From Planctomycetota bacterium (GTDB lineage Bacteria; Planctomycetota; Phycisphaerae; UBA1845; PWPN01), in assembly GCA_022711465.1 (NCBI GenBank), contig JAKLEZ010000002.1:310001-374000 (forward strand): a stretch of DNA of 64,000 nt, given 5' to 3'. Shown piece after piece: positions 8,454 to 17,024 of the stretch. Below the pieces are notes generated by a model. It was not told where the DNA came from. It ran no database searches and worked only from the letters and a program-made list of their open reading frames with translations. Position 1 is the stretch's first letter, and each line of letters begins with the position of its first letter. Position numbers and translations under genes: made by a program.

Positions 8454-10586
8454 TCAACCCGCCACATGGCTCAGTGAGCCGGCAGCCCCGGACTCCACCT
8501 GGCCGTTGTTGTTCCCGCGACCCACGCCGAAGAGCACGCCCATCCCGGCTTTGGCGGCACTTCTGAGCGAGTCCCGAAGCTCAAATACCGCCTTGGCCGT
8601 CTCGATAGCGGCGTCCTTCATCGGGGCCAGGGCCTCCTTGGCCGCCTGGAGCTTCTGAGCCCCTTCGAGCCTGCGCTTCTCACGCTCGGCATCCTTCAGC
8701 TCCTGGTCGGCGTCGGCCTTCTTCAGCCAGGCGGAGCCGTACGTGGCCCCGTGCTCAAGGCCAATGGCGCTCTGGTACTCGGTGACCAGGTTGTCGGTCA
8801 TGGTGCGCGCACGGTTGTCGCGGAACACGGCCGACTCCTTGGCCAGGCCCATCGCGATCCCCAGACCCTGGGACAGGTACGCCTTTCGCTCCTCGGTGTC
8901 GGTCGCCTTCTTGCTCTTGGCCATGAGCGCCTGGGATTGCTCCAGCATGATCTTTCGGCGTTCGGTTTCGCTGCCGGCCCGGGCCATGCGGATCTCGTAC
9001 TTCTGGCTCTCGATCTCGTTCCAGCCCAGGTTCTTCTCCCGCTGGGCGTCCTTGAGCCGCAGGGCGGCGTCCCGGGCTCTGTCCAGGGCGGTCTTGACCC
9101 GATCACCGGCCGCCTTCCACTTCTCCTCGGCGGCCTTGGCGGCGTCCTTGGCCGTCCCGCCGATCTTCTCCCACGCCTTGCCGATCGCCTCCGACATCCG
9201 CGAGCCGATGGCACTGATCGGGCCGAGCGCGGCCCGGAACTGCTCGATCGCCTCCTGGTGGGCCTTCTTCGCCTTGAGCTTGGCGGTATTGTCGGCAGCC
9301 TGCTTGGCGGTGGCCTCGATCTTGTCCAGGTTGGCCTTGAACCTCTTACTGATCTCATCGAAGCGGGCCACCGGGTCGCCAGTCGCATTATGGGCGGCTT
9401 CAGCGGCCTTCTGGGCCTTCTCGGCGGTCTCCAGTAGTCCCTGGCCCATCCAGGTGGCCCAGTTCTCGGCCCCGAAGTAGCCGCCGCCGGCTGCCTTCAG
9501 CCCCGTACCCAGGACGCCGGCACCGGCACCCCGGGCGGTGTGCACGAAAGTCTTGCCGGCGTTCCAGAAGCCCTGGCCGATCACTCCGATCTTGGCGGCG
9601 GTCTCGGAGGCGGAGTTGACGCTCTTGAGCCCGGCGATCATCTTCTCACAGGCCGTGGCCGCCTTTCCGCCCACCTCGTCCCAGCTGATCCCCAGCGACT
9701 GGAGCAGCGACTTGCCCACGTCCTTCGCGGTCGTGCCCACCAGACCGAGATTGGCCTCCATCGCCGTCCCGATCGGCTCGATCTTGTCGGCGATCGCTCT
9801 GGCGTAGCCCTCGATCTTGTCGGCCATGACCTTGACCAGCGGGGAGACGGCGTTGGCCCCGGACTCGACCATCTCGCCCAGGCTGACCTGCATGCGGCGA
9901 ACCGAGCCGGTAGTGGTATTGGCCATCTCCTCGGCCATACCGCTGAATCGCGAACGGAGCAGGTCGAAGATCGTCGCCTGGGCCTTGGCGGTGTTGCCGG
10001 AGTCGATCAGGCTCTTGATCATCGCCCGCTCAGTGAGAGTCAGGGCCACGCCCGCCCGGCGGAGCATGGCCATCCCCCGAGCCGGGTCGGCCATGGCCAT
10101 GCTGAGCATCTTGGCCACGGTCGGCAGGTCGTTACTGCCCATCGCCGCAGCCATGTCCACCACCAGCTTACTGGCTTCCTTGAACATCTGACCGCGCATG
10201 TTTCCGGCCCGGGCCAGGACCGCCTGGGCCTCGACGATCGCATCGTCCTCAAATGCGGTGACCCGAGATATCTGGCCGGCCATGCCGCCGATCTGTTTGG
10301 CGGTGAGCCCGGCCGCGTAACCGGAAGCCGACAGCGTGGTCTTGAGCCGAGACATGCCGTCTTCCTGCTGGGCGATCACGTCGGCCACTTTCTGGAGTGC
10401 GCCGGTCAGCGTGTTCACGTTGGCCACGAACGCCATCGTGCCCAGCGAGGTCAGGGCTCGGAACGGAGAGGTGAGCAGGTGGCTGGCCCTGCGCGCAAAA
10501 GACTCGACCCCGGACAGGGCCGTGTACAGGCCCTTCTTGGTCGCATCGACCGCCCGAATAGTGAAGTCGAATCCGCTTTCACTCAT
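8454..10586 (-). CDS. Phage tail tape measure protein
   Basis: 710 residues, the largest complete gene of the tail module, and predominantly helical. The N-terminus (FTIRAVDATKKGLYTALSGV) matches the usual start of tape measures, followed by Ala/Lys-rich heptads and glycine-rich hydrophobic stretches (AGAGVLGTGLKAAGGGYFG). Long charged coiled-coil runs (KWKAAGDRVKTALDRARDAA, LKDAQREKNLGWNEIESQKY) fill residues about 400-650. It is preceded by two overlapping small chaperone-like genes, the classical order. It sets tail length and is expected inside the tail tube. An AGGAG lies about ten bases before the ATG. Confidence 0.88.
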   Translation of the reverse strand: MSESGFDFTIRAVDATKKGLYTALSGVESFARRASHLLTSPFRALTSLGTMAFVANVNTLTGALQKVADVIAQQEDGMSRLKTTLSASGYAAGLTAKQIGGMAGQISRVTAFEDDAIVEAQAVLARAGNMRGQMFKEASKLVVDMAAAMGSNDLPTVAKMLSMAMADPARGMAMLRRAGVALTLTERAMIKSLIDSGNTAKAQATIFDLLRSRFSGMAEEMANTTTGSVRRMQVSLGEMVESGANAVSPLVKVMADKIEGYARAIADKIEPIGTAMEANLGLVGTTAKDVGKSLLQSLGISWDEVGGKAATACEKMIAGLKSVNSASETAAKIGVIGQGFWNAGKTFVHTARGAGAGVLGTGLKAAGGGYFGAENWATWMGQGLLETAEKAQKAAEAAHNATGDPVARFDEISKRFKANLDKIEATAKQAADNTAKLKAKKAHQEAIEQFRAALGPISAIGSRMSEAIGKAWEKIGGTAKDAAKAAEEKWKAAGDRVKTALDRARDAALRLKDAQREKNLGWNEIESQKYEIRMARAGSETERRKIMLEQSQALMAKSKKATDTEERKAYLSQGLGIAMGLAKESAVFRDNRARTMTDNLVTEYQSAIGLEHGATYGSAWLKKADADQELKDAEREKRRLEGAQKLQAAKEALAPMKDAAIETAKAVFELRDSLRSAAKAGMGVLFGVGRGNNNGQVESGAAGSLSHVAG

Positions 10587-10608
10587 GACCGGTCGTCTCC
10601 TACCTGCC

Positions 10609-10794
10609 CTACTTGGCGGTGGCTGTCTTCGCGTACGCCGCGATCGCCCGGGTCCATTCGCTCAGCTCCTCGGCCAGCGCCTGGATCGCCGGCTCTGGAA
10701 GCTGGCCGAGCAGCTCGAAGGGTACGCCCGACTCCTTGCTCAGCCAGCCCAGCTGCACCAGGCACTCCGCCAGCCGCCGATCCCGCTCGGTCAC
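10609..10794 (-). CDS. Small tail-assembly-chaperone-like protein
   Basis: 61 residues, acidic and helical (FELLGQLPEPAIQALAEELS). It starts with GTG inside the stop of the upstream gene (GTGA overlap) and lies directly before the tape measure. This two-gene arrangement mimics the gpG/gpT pair of lambda-like phages, where the second frame is reached by frameshift or reinitiation. No slippery heptamer is obvious at the overlap, so coupling by reinitiation is more likely here. The assignment is by size and position. Confidence 0.6.
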   Translation of the reverse strand: MTERDRRLAECLVQLGWLSKESGVPFELLGQLPEPAIQALAEELSEWTRAIAAYAKTATAK

Positions 10795-11249
10795 GCGGTC
10801 GGCGGGCTCTGAGGGTCCACGGCGCCGTCAGCGGCCTCGTCCAGGGCCGCCCCGATCCCGGTGAACTCCATCACTGCCGCGATCATCGCGTTGCCCCAGC
10901 CGGGATAGGCCGCCGTCAGTGCCTGGAGGTTCTCGGGCGAGAACACCATCGGCTTGCCCGACTCGTCCTCCACGTTCCGCCAGCCGCGCACCACCCGGTT
11001 CACCGCCAGGCCCATGCCGTCCACGTACCGGCCGGCGACCGGCTTGGCCTCGCGAACCGCGTGCCGGATCTTGCGGCCGGCCGCGTCGTACGAGTCCTGG
11101 GTATCGATCTTCTCCCAGGAAACAGCGTTCAGCCGCTCACTGACCTCGATCTGTTCGAGCTGGCCCAGGCGACGCATCAGCAGCTCGACCTCGATGCCGT
11201 CGCCCTGGACCAATCGCCACTCATCCCTAGCAAACTTCAGCCGCGCCAT
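10791..11249 (-). CDS. Tail-assembly-chaperone-like protein
   Basis: 152 residues. It begins ARLKFARDEWRLVQGDGIEV and has a helical middle (MRRLGQLEQIEVSERLNAVS) and a region mentioning YPGWGNAMIAAVMEFTG, ending in a flexible acidic tail. It lies between the tail tube gene and the tape measure and overlaps the next small gene, the place of the tail assembly chaperone that coats the tape measure during assembly. No sequence-level family signature is recognised. Confidence 0.6.
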   Translation of the reverse strand: MARLKFARDEWRLVQGDGIEVELLMRRLGQLEQIEVSERLNAVSWEKIDTQDSYDAAGRKIRHAVREAKPVAGRYVDGMGLAVNRVVRGWRNVEDESGKPMVFSPENLQALTAAYPGWGNAMIAAVMEFTGIGAALDEAADGAVDPQSPPTA

Positions 11250-11276
11250 GGGCTACTCCTTGGCTCAAAGACTCGC

Positions 11277-12149
11277 TCACGCCACCGTCGGGGCGCCCGC
11301 CGACACGAAGTTGATGGTCTGGAACACGGTCGCTCCCTGGTCCGCCACCTCCAGCGGGGCCGAGCCGGACCGGCAGCTCGGAATCGTGATTACACAGTTG
11401 TTCGGGTCGGTGGCCGTCGGATCGGTCAGGGTCACGACCACAGTGAACGCATCCAGGTTGCCGTCGGTCGCGTCGCGCATCAGGGCGTTCCAGGCATCAC
11501 TGGCGAACCGGGCCTTGATATTGCCGGACACGTTCCGGTGACCCTCGTTCAGGAAGGTGGGCGAGAAGTCGCTGCCCGTCGGACCGGGGGTAAGGTTGTT
11601 GTTCCAATCGATCTGGCCGCTCTCGACCGCCACGGCGGTCACCCCATCGACCGTCACCGCGACCTTGCAGCCCTTGAAGGGATGGCCGGTGATGAAGCTC
11701 AGCCCACTGGTACTGAACACCGCCTTGGTTCGGATCTTGGCGGTGAACTCCTGGGACAGCTCGACCAGCCCGTCGCTGGACCACTTCAGCGACTGGCTCG
11801 CGACCTTGCAGCCCGCGTACTGCGAGCCGACATCGGTGATGCCCTCGTTCTTCACGATGGTCAGCGGGGTCAGCTCCATGTTCACATCGCGGGCGTTGCC
11901 CCACCCGATAATCGTGTTCGCGTTCGACGGGAACACGAGCTGAGTGAGCGAACAGCCGGCCGACACCTTGGTCAATTCGTGGGTGGTCGGATCGGGGAAG
12001 TTGCTGTTGGCCTTGATCTCGGTCAGTTCGGCCTCGTCCTTCTGCCCCAGCCCGGCATCCTTGACCAGCACCCGAATCGTCGGCGTGACCGCAGTTCCCC
12101 AGGCGGACTCGACGCCGATCCCAACTTCTTGAATGAAACCCTTAGCCAT
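11277..12149 (-). CDS. Major tail tube protein
   Basis: 290 residues. The start at 12149 is chosen because AGGAG lies seven bases upstream and the next gene ends at 12161; a longer frame would overlap it. The start AKGFIQEVGIGVESAWGTAV matches siphovirus tail tube proteins, which open with a conserved EsaWGT-type segment. Beta strands dominate (SLKWSSDGLVELSQEFTAKI, VAVTVDGVTAVAVESGQIDW), ending in a long strand near TVFQTINFVSAG. It polymerises as stacked hexamers around the tape measure. No sheath gene is next to it, so a siphovirus-like non-contractile tail is inferred. Confidence 0.8.
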   Translation of the reverse strand: MAKGFIQEVGIGVESAWGTAVTPTIRVLVKDAGLGQKDEAELTEIKANSNFPDPTTHELTKVSAGCSLTQLVFPSNANTIIGWGNARDVNMELTPLTIVKNEGITDVGSQYAGCKVASQSLKWSSDGLVELSQEFTAKIRTKAVFSTSGLSFITGHPFKGCKVAVTVDGVTAVAVESGQIDWNNNLTPGPTGSDFSPTFLNEGHRNVSGNIKARFASDAWNALMRDATDGNLDAFTVVVTLTDPTATDPNNCVITIPSCRSGSAPLEVADQGATVFQTINFVSAGAPTVA

Positions 12150-12160
12150 GACAGACTCCT

Positions 12161-12658
12161 TTACGCTGAGAGATCGGCGACCGCTTCCTCGTAGGTCACG
12201 GTTGCCCGAAACACGCAACACCAAACCAGATTCGCGCCCGACTCCTTGCCGGGCACGCTCGTTTCCGTAAACGCCACGTCGCCGCCGGACAGCGACAGGC
12301 CCGCGAACTCATCCACCGGCGAGGCCAGGTTGTGCCGGGTGAGCGGGGTCAACGCCCGCTTCACCTGGTAGAACAGCTCCTCGATATCCTCCAGCTTCTT
12401 GCCCTCCTGCACCGGCAGGCAGAGCACGATCTGGAGATCCTGGGTCGTTCGGGTCACCCCGTTGGTCCAGAATGGCTCGTCCTTGAGGGCCACGGTGTCG
12501 ATCCGAATCCACCGCTTCCGGTCGGCGGCCGGGTTCTCGACCCGCTGGGCACCGGAGTGATCCCACTTGCGGATCGCGAAGCCCAGGGCCATCAGCCCGG
12601 CATGGTTCTCCAGGGCGAACTCGATGTTCTCACGCATCAGGGTGTACGGATTCGCCAT
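12161..12658 (-). CDS. Tail terminator/minor tail protein-like
   Basis: 165 residues. The middle (WIRIDTVALKDEPFWTNGVT, then LQIVLCLPVQEGKK and DIEELFYQVKRALTPL) has the strand-helix pattern of the tail terminator family (gpU/gp17-like), and it sits between the gpG-like protein and the tail tube, where the terminator usually is. Its ATG overlaps the upstream stop (TAATG). Expected to cap the tail tube and join it to the head; assigned by position plus secondary-structure pattern. Confidence 0.6.
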   Translation of the reverse strand: MANPYTLMRENIEFALENHAGLMALGFAIRKWDHSGAQRVENPAADRKRWIRIDTVALKDEPFWTNGVTRTTQDLQIVLCLPVQEGKKLEDIEELFYQVKRALTPLTRHNLASPVDEFAGLSLSGGDVAFTETSVPGKESGANLVWCCVFRATVTYEEAVADLSA

Positions 12659-13230
12659 TACGCCGCCCCGCTTTCCTTGTTGGCACCCGCGATCCGAGCC
12701 GCGATCAGGTCGCGCATGTACTCCAGCAGCTCCTCGCTCTTGATCAGGTACGGCCGGGCCGGGATGGTCACCTGCCGAATCAGCCGATAGACGATCTGCT
12801 TGAACCGCACCGAGAACAGGAACAGCTTGCCGGCCCGCGACCGGACCACACGCAGCGGCGTCTTCCAGTGCCTCGGCCAGGCGCGGTTCTTCTTCTCCCG
12901 AGCCCGGAGGGGAATGGCCAGATAGCCGTTCGGCCGCTTGGACTTGACCGTTCCGCCTTCCTGCTGAATGCGGGCATACGGCTGCACACTGGAGATGGTC
13001 ACCGCCTTCTTGAACGGATGGACACTCAGCGAGCGAAGCAGCCGGCCGCTGGCGTACTGGTTGTACTCGGTGTCGCGAGCCTTGAGCTGCTTCTCGGCGT
13101 CGTCCACCAGGTACTCACCGACCTGGCGCATCTCGGAACGCAGGTCGTCGAACAGGCGCAGCGCCCGCCGGAACCTGCGGTTGCGACTCAGGTCTTGCAT
13201 ATGGATCACAAACTGGGCCAGAACGTTCAT
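12658..13230 (-). CDS. Head-tail joining/virion morphogenesis protein (Mu gpG or HK97 gp10-like)
   Basis: 190 residues. The pattern (RLFDDLRSEMRQVGEYLVDD, AEKQLKARDTEYNQYASGRL, then LRSLSV, ARIQQEGGTV and IPARPYL near the end) is that of the Mu gpG/HK97 gp10 family: a helix, an S/T-x-x-R-S strand, a Q-x-G turn and a C-terminal IPARPFL motif. The ATG at 13230 is preferred over an in-frame GTG at 13236. It lies between the gp36-like and terminator-like genes as expected for a tail completion protein. Confidence 0.75.
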   Translation of the reverse strand: MNVLAQFVIHMQDLSRNRRFRRALRLFDDLRSEMRQVGEYLVDDAEKQLKARDTEYNQYASGRLLRSLSVHPFKKAVTISSVQPYARIQQEGGTVKSKRPNGYLAIPLRAREKKNRAWPRHWKTPLRVVRSRAGKLFLFSVRFKQIVYRLIRQVTIPARPYLIKSEELLEYMRDLIAARIAGANKESGAA

Positions 13231-13236
13231 AGCCAC

Positions 13237-14073
13237 CTACCGCACCAGGCGCACGTCCTCGATCAGGCCGGTGTAAAACTGGAGATTCAAGAACGCCTTC
13301 GCGGCCTTGCTGGCCGCACACGAACCGCCCTCCGTGAACTTGACGGTCAACAGGTCGCCGGCCTCGAAGTCGAAGCCGCCGTACAATACAGGGCCGTTGC
13401 TGATCAGCATGAACCGCTCGCTGGCGGTTTCGTGGCTGGCGTCCCAGGTAAGCGTCGCGGCACTGTCGGTCAGCGCCGTCCCGTTGATGGCCGGGACCAT
13501 GGCCACCGTGTTCAGGCCGCTCAAAGCGTCAATCTGCCGGTATCCGAAGCCCACCAGCCAGCCGGGCAGGCCGACCACCAGATTGGTCAGTCCGCTGTCG
13601 CCCAGCTCTGCCGCGTAGGTGCCGGTGGCTCCACGGGTCACCACGTTGAACTCGGCATTGGCCGGCCGCACGTTGTCGGCCCCGAGGTTGCCGCGCACAA
13701 TGGTCACCGAGCCAATCTGCCCGGAGCCGGTGAGGCTGGCCCGCCCGTCGCGCACCGCCTCCAGCCACTGGATGGCGGCATCGCGCTGGTCCTTGACCAG
13801 CTCGGGCACATTGGCCACGTCCTCGCGAGCGAACTCCAGGTAGCGAACCAGGTCCAGCTCGACATCGCGCAGCCGGCCGGCCAGGTGTGCCCAGTAGACG
13901 GTATCGACCGGCACAATGATCCGGCCGGCCAGATAGCTGTCCATCAGGGCGGCGGAGTGAGCCCGGCTCGCCTTGAGCTTAGCGGTACTGACCGACACGG
14001 TTTCGCCCTGGACACGCATCAGCGTGGTCGATCCGATCCGCTCGATCGCCTCATTGTCGGTGGCGTAACTCAT
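13237..14073 (-). CDS. Mu gp36-like (DUF1320) connector with C-terminal beta extension
   Basis: 278 residues. Residues 1-115 follow the DUF1320/gp36 pattern: SYATDNEAIERIGSTTLMRV, a helix with DSYLAGRIIVPV, RYLEFA and QRDAAIQWLEAVRDGRASL. The family is normally about 140 residues and acts as a head-tail connector. Here a further 160 residues of mainly beta character follow (LTNLVVGLPGWLVGFGYRQI, FDFEAGDLLTVKFTEGGSC, ending LQFYTGLIEDVRLVR), which may be a fused decoration or neck domain. GAGGAG lies upstream of the ATG. Confidence 0.78.
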   Translation of the reverse strand: MSYATDNEAIERIGSTTLMRVQGETVSVSTAKLKASRAHSAALMDSYLAGRIIVPVDTVYWAHLAGRLRDVELDLVRYLEFAREDVANVPELVKDQRDAAIQWLEAVRDGRASLTGSGQIGSVTIVRGNLGADNVRPANAEFNVVTRGATGTYAAELGDSGLTNLVVGLPGWLVGFGYRQIDALSGLNTVAMVPAINGTALTDSAATLTWDASHETASERFMLISNGPVLYGGFDFEAGDLLTVKFTEGGSCAASKAAKAFLNLQFYTGLIEDVRLVR

Positions 14074-14082
14074 GGCCGCTCC

Positions 14083-14391
14083 TCAGTCTTCATCCTCGTC
14101 GTCGTCGTCCTCGTCTTCGTCGCCCTTGCTCTTGCCGGAGAGTTCCTCGTAGATTTCCTCCATCTGGTGGAGGACCATGCCCATCGCGTACTCCAGCAGC
14201 CCGTAAATGTGGGCCACGCTCGCTCCGTGACGATAGAACACCATCCCGTAACGCTCTTCCTCCGCCTTGTCGCTGCTGCTCAGCACTTCGTCGCCGATCA
14301 TGACGAATCCCGCGTAGCGCTTACCCATCTCCTCGACCATTTCGGTCGTGGTCACGAACGACAAGTCGGGGCGGGCATCGCTGGTGTTCAC
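14083..14391 (-). CDS. Small acidic phage protein, head-tail junction region
   Basis: 102 residues starting at GTG, chosen because AAAGGAG lies upstream and the GTGA overlaps the preceding stop. It has a helical core (FYRHGASVAHIYGLLEYAMG, MVLHQMEEIYEELSGKS) and ends in a run of about 12 Asp/Glu residues. A strongly acidic tail is often seen in proteins that mimic DNA or act as head-completion or chaperone factors. Nothing ties it to a known family. Confidence 0.6.
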   Translation of the reverse strand: MNTSDARPDLSFVTTTEMVEEMGKRYAGFVMIGDEVLSSSDKAEEERYGMVFYRHGASVAHIYGLLEYAMGMVLHQMEEIYEELSGKSKGDEDEDDDDEDED

Positions 14392-14570
14392 TGGTCGTGC
14401 TCCTTTCGGCCCAGGGCGACCACCCGCCGCACCCGCCGGGCAAACTTCAGGCTGGCCAGGGTCGCGTCCCGATGGCCGTGAGGAGGAGTCGGCCGGGCCG
14501 GCTGGTCCGGCTTGACCACCGAGAGCATGTCCGGGTCCGTCTCGCAGAATCGCCGATCCTTCGCCGCCAT
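14388..14570 (-). CDS. Small basic phage protein
   Basis: 60 residues. The start at 14570 overlaps the upstream stop (TGATG). Content: AAKDRRFCETDPDMLSVVKP, then a proline/histidine linker and a basic end (RRVRRVVALGRKEHDQ). It lies in a chain of four overlapping genes between the ADP-ribosyltransferase-like gene and the gp36-like connector. Function unknown; the overlaps on both sides make it a real translated unit. Confidence 0.55.
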   Translation of the reverse strand: MAAKDRRFCETDPDMLSVVKPDQPARPTPPHGHRDATLASLKFARRVRRVVALGRKEHDQ

Positions 14571-15658
14571 CACTGCACCTCCTCGCACAACAGGACCTTG
14601 ATCCGCTTGCCCTGGTAAAAACCCTCCTGCACGGAATGGACCCGCATCCGCGAGCCCCGCCGCATGATGACCTCCTGCTCGGCTTCGACCGTGGCGTTGA
14701 AGCCGCCAATGTCGATTCCGCTCTTGGCCTTGACGGCGATGAGCATGCCCTGCTCGCGCATGCCCGCGAAGTCGGCGGCCACCTCGGCACTCTTACTGAA
14801 CGAGGCCATCGCGTTCAGCTCGATCACGTAACCCGGCCCCAGGCCGACCATCTGGTCGGGCTTGAACATGAGTCCGCGATACAGGTCGCCCCGGTACTTG
14901 GGGGCCTTGTCGAACGCCCGATTCAGCTCGCGGCAAGCCCGGTCGGCATCGCCGTCCCCGGTCGCCCCGGCCCGATCCGCCTTGCGGATCTCGGTGCAGA
15001 ACCACCCCTTCGCGTCGCTCCACTTGCCGAAGGATTCATGGATCGCCTCGGGCTGCTTGTCGGCCCACTCCCGGGCCTCGTCGGCCAGCTCATTGACCAT
15101 GGCCATGTCCTCGACTTCGAGCCGGCCGGATGCCACCCGGATCGAATCGAACTCCGGGGCCTTGCCCAGCCGGACCGCGTTCGGGTTTCGACCCTCCGCG
15201 TAACGCTCGACCGACGGGACCACCTTCTCGGGCAGCTCCTCGCCGTAATGGTCCTTGGCCTGGCGAACGATCTTCGCGGCCCGGGCCTTGCCCAGCCGCT
15301 TCTCCAGGTGCTCCTGGTGCTCATCGTTCAGCCCGTCGCTGGTGCGCGCAAGCCATTCGCCGGGTTGCATGATCGGCGGGCTTTCGGTCACGATCGGGTT
15401 CCCGTCCGGGTCCTGGCCGAGCACCGTGCCCTCGTCGAACTCCGGCACCATCTGGCAAGCACAGCCGGGATGGAGCGGCGGCTCCGGGGCGTTCGGGTCG
15501 TCGATATCCCAGACCGTCTGGTTGTAGTACAGGCACTCCTCGCAGACTTCCTTGACCAGCTCGGGGTGCGTCTCCCAGCGCATGCGAGTCACGCCCTGCT
15601 CGCGGCCCTGCTGCCACAGGCTGGCCCCGTCCACCAGGCTGACGACGGCAACGGCCAT
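14570..15658 (-). CDS. Head-associated ADP-ribosyltransferase-like protein with Mu gpF-type C/H motif
   Basis: 362 residues. Residues 30-72 contain CEECLYYNQTVW and H63-P-G-C66-A-C68, like the C-terminal Cys/His motif of Mu gpF/SPP1 gp7 minor head proteins. Residues about 180-362 carry the R-S-E set of ADP-ribosyltransferases: R261 in RGDLYRGL, S286-F-S288 in NAMASFSKSAEVAADFAG, and E327-Q-E329 in EAEQEVIMRRGSRMRV. Such enzymes use NAD+ to modify proteins or nucleic acids. The start overlaps the upstream stop (TAATG), so it looks split from the head gene before it. It may be packaged and injected; that is inference. Confidence 0.8.
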   Translation of the reverse strand: MAVAVVSLVDGASLWQQGREQGVTRMRWETHPELVKEVCEECLYYNQTVWDIDDPNAPEPPLHPGCACQMVPEFDEGTVLGQDPDGNPIVTESPPIMQPGEWLARTSDGLNDEHQEHLEKRLGKARAAKIVRQAKDHYGEELPEKVVPSVERYAEGRNPNAVRLGKAPEFDSIRVASGRLEVEDMAMVNELADEAREWADKQPEAIHESFGKWSDAKGWFCTEIRKADRAGATGDGDADRACRELNRAFDKAPKYRGDLYRGLMFKPDQMVGLGPGYVIELNAMASFSKSAEVAADFAGMREQGMLIAVKAKSGIDIGGFNATVEAEQEVIMRRGSRMRVHSVQEGFYQGKRIKVLLCEEVQ

Positions 15659-16404
15659 TACATGGCCCTCCGCATGTCCGCCCGCCGGCTCGGCTTGACC
15701 AGTCCGGCCATGAACACCTTGGCCGACGCGTGCATGGCCACCAGGGCGGCCAGGTAGGCCAGTCGATACGCCTTGTTCAGCCAGGTGCCGAGGTGCCGGT
15801 CGACCGCCTTGGCCAGATCCACTGCTCGCTGTTCGGCCCCGCCCTTGGCCCCGGAGACGATCCGCACGGTCGCGGAACGCATGCCGTCGGCCCAATCGGT
15901 CGCGGCCTTGCCGACCCACTCGTCCCGGTCGCCGCCCTCCAGCGGAAGCTTGGCCAGCATGGCCAGCTCTTCGTCGGTCACCACCGCCCGGATGGCCACC
16001 TCCCCGCTGGTCACCGCGTCGTAGATCCGAGCCCGGGTCTCCTGATCGAGCCGGTACTCGTCGCGCTGCATGCGGTCGATGATCGCCAGCGAACCCTCGT
16101 AGAGAGCTTGCTCGGCCTTGGCGATCGCCGAGGTGACCACCGACGAACTGCGAATCAGCATGGCCGAGTCGGCAAGGGTGGTATTGGCCGTGGACAGCAT
16201 GTTCTGCGGACTGCGCACACTCAGGCCGGCCATGACCGACGCGACCCATTTGCCGTCCAGGTAGAGAGACTTGCACTCCGAGGCGAGCCGGGCGAGCTTG
16301 ACCTTCACCTCGTCAACCCGGGAACGCATGGCATGGATGTGCTCACCAACCAGCCGGTGAGCGGCAATCACGTCGCCACGCGCGATGTCGGGCTTCGAGG
16401 GCAT
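15658..16404 (-). CDS. Minor head/morphogenesis protein (Mu gpF/SPP1 gp7-like N-terminal half)
   Basis: 248 residues. The start at 16404 has GGGAG upstream. The protein is almost wholly helical (DVIAAHRLVGEHIHAMRSRV, VDEVKVKLARLASECKSLYL, TTLADSAMLIRSSSVVTSAI), like the helical body of phage head morphogenesis proteins that bind the portal. The family's usual Cys/His end is not here but at the start of the next gene, which begins at its stop codon, so the classical protein appears split in two. It lies downstream of portal, scaffold and capsid genes. Confidence 0.6.
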   Translation of the reverse strand: MPSKPDIARGDVIAAHRLVGEHIHAMRSRVDEVKVKLARLASECKSLYLDGKWVASVMAGLSVRSPQNMLSTANTTLADSAMLIRSSSVVTSAIAKAEQALYEGSLAIIDRMQRDEYRLDQETRARIYDAVTSGEVAIRAVVTDEELAMLAKLPLEGGDRDEWVGKAATDWADGMRSATVRIVSGAKGGAEQRAVDLAKAVDRHLGTWLNKAYRLAYLAALVAMHASAKVFMAGLVKPSRRADMRRAM

Positions 16405-16414
16405 AGCTCTCCCA

Positions 16415-16693
16415 TTAGGCACCGCTCGCGGCGTTGCCCGTAACGCTCGCCTTGGCCGCGTTGGCAGCATCCAGCTCGGCACTCTTGGCGAACGACTCCA
16501 GCACCTGGCCGATCACGCCGAGATTGCCCAGCTTGAGCAAGCCGGACCGCAGGGTGATGAACCCGAGCCCCTCCAGGGCCATGCGAATACCCTCGGCGGT
16601 CTGGCCGTCCGCGAAGATCGTGCCCAGACCGGTGAAGAACATCGCAATACCGACCCACACCGTCTTGCATTTGAGCAGTTGCGCGAAGCTCAT
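16415..16693 (-). CDS. Small membrane protein, holin-like candidate
   Basis: 92 residues. Two hydrophobic stretches (WVGIAMFFTGLGTIFADG and IRMALEGLGFITLRSGLLKL) flank a short polar turn, followed by an Ala-rich soluble tail. The ATG lies in an ATGA overlap with the upstream lipoprotein gene. It lies in a cluster of four small membrane or lipoprotein genes, which resembles a lysis cassette, but the order and lack of an endolysin nearby leave the role open. Placed in the inner membrane. Confidence 0.55.
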   Translation of the reverse strand: MSFAQLLKCKTVWVGIAMFFTGLGTIFADGQTAEGIRMALEGLGFITLRSGLLKLGNLGVIGQVLESFAKSAELDAANAAKASVTGNAASGA

Positions 16694-17013
16694 GGGTGCT
16701 CCTCCAGGTACTTGTGCAGCGTGTCCTTGACACTCTGCTCCTCGGGCGAGTCGCCAAAGCTGCCCTCGTCCTGAGCCTTCAGGATCTCACTTGCAGATGG
16801 GATCACCGGAAGCGAGCACGTCCCACCCCCTTCGACGCACCCCGAACTGCCGCACGATCCGGCCGCTTTGGCAAACGCCTCCACCATCGAGGCGTTGTCC
16901 AGGGTGTACACCTTCTCCCCGTAGTGCAGGTGAATGTGCAAATCCTGGCACCCACAGGTCGTGAGCGCCAGGATCGCCACGATTGCCAGTGCATATCGAA
17001 CCGAAAACGACAT
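16690..17013 (-). CDS. Phage lipoprotein, small
   Basis: 107 residues. The signal peptide SFSVRYALAIVAILALTTCG ends in a lipobox-like LTTC (or TCGC), giving a lipidated Cys. The mature part has LHIHLHYGEKVYTLDN, a Cys-rich stretch (SCGSSGCVEGGGTC) and a short acidic helical end. It overlaps the next gene by four bases. Outer-membrane or periplasmic location follows from the lipobox. It could be the outer spanin partner of the neighbouring membrane proteins, but it is not proline-rich. Confidence 0.6.
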   Translation of the reverse strand: MSFSVRYALAIVAILALTTCGCQDLHIHLHYGEKVYTLDNASMVEAFAKAAGSCGSSGCVEGGGTCSLPVIPSASEILKAQDEGSFGDSPEEQSVKDTLHKYLEEHP

Positions 17014-17024
17014 CGCCGACTCCT

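Noticed and set aside
9540..12194. Very long plus-strand frame (884 codons)
   Set aside because: It runs opposite to the tape measure, chaperone and tail tube genes, which have family patterns and ribosome sites. The translated product is low-complexity His/Arg/Gly.
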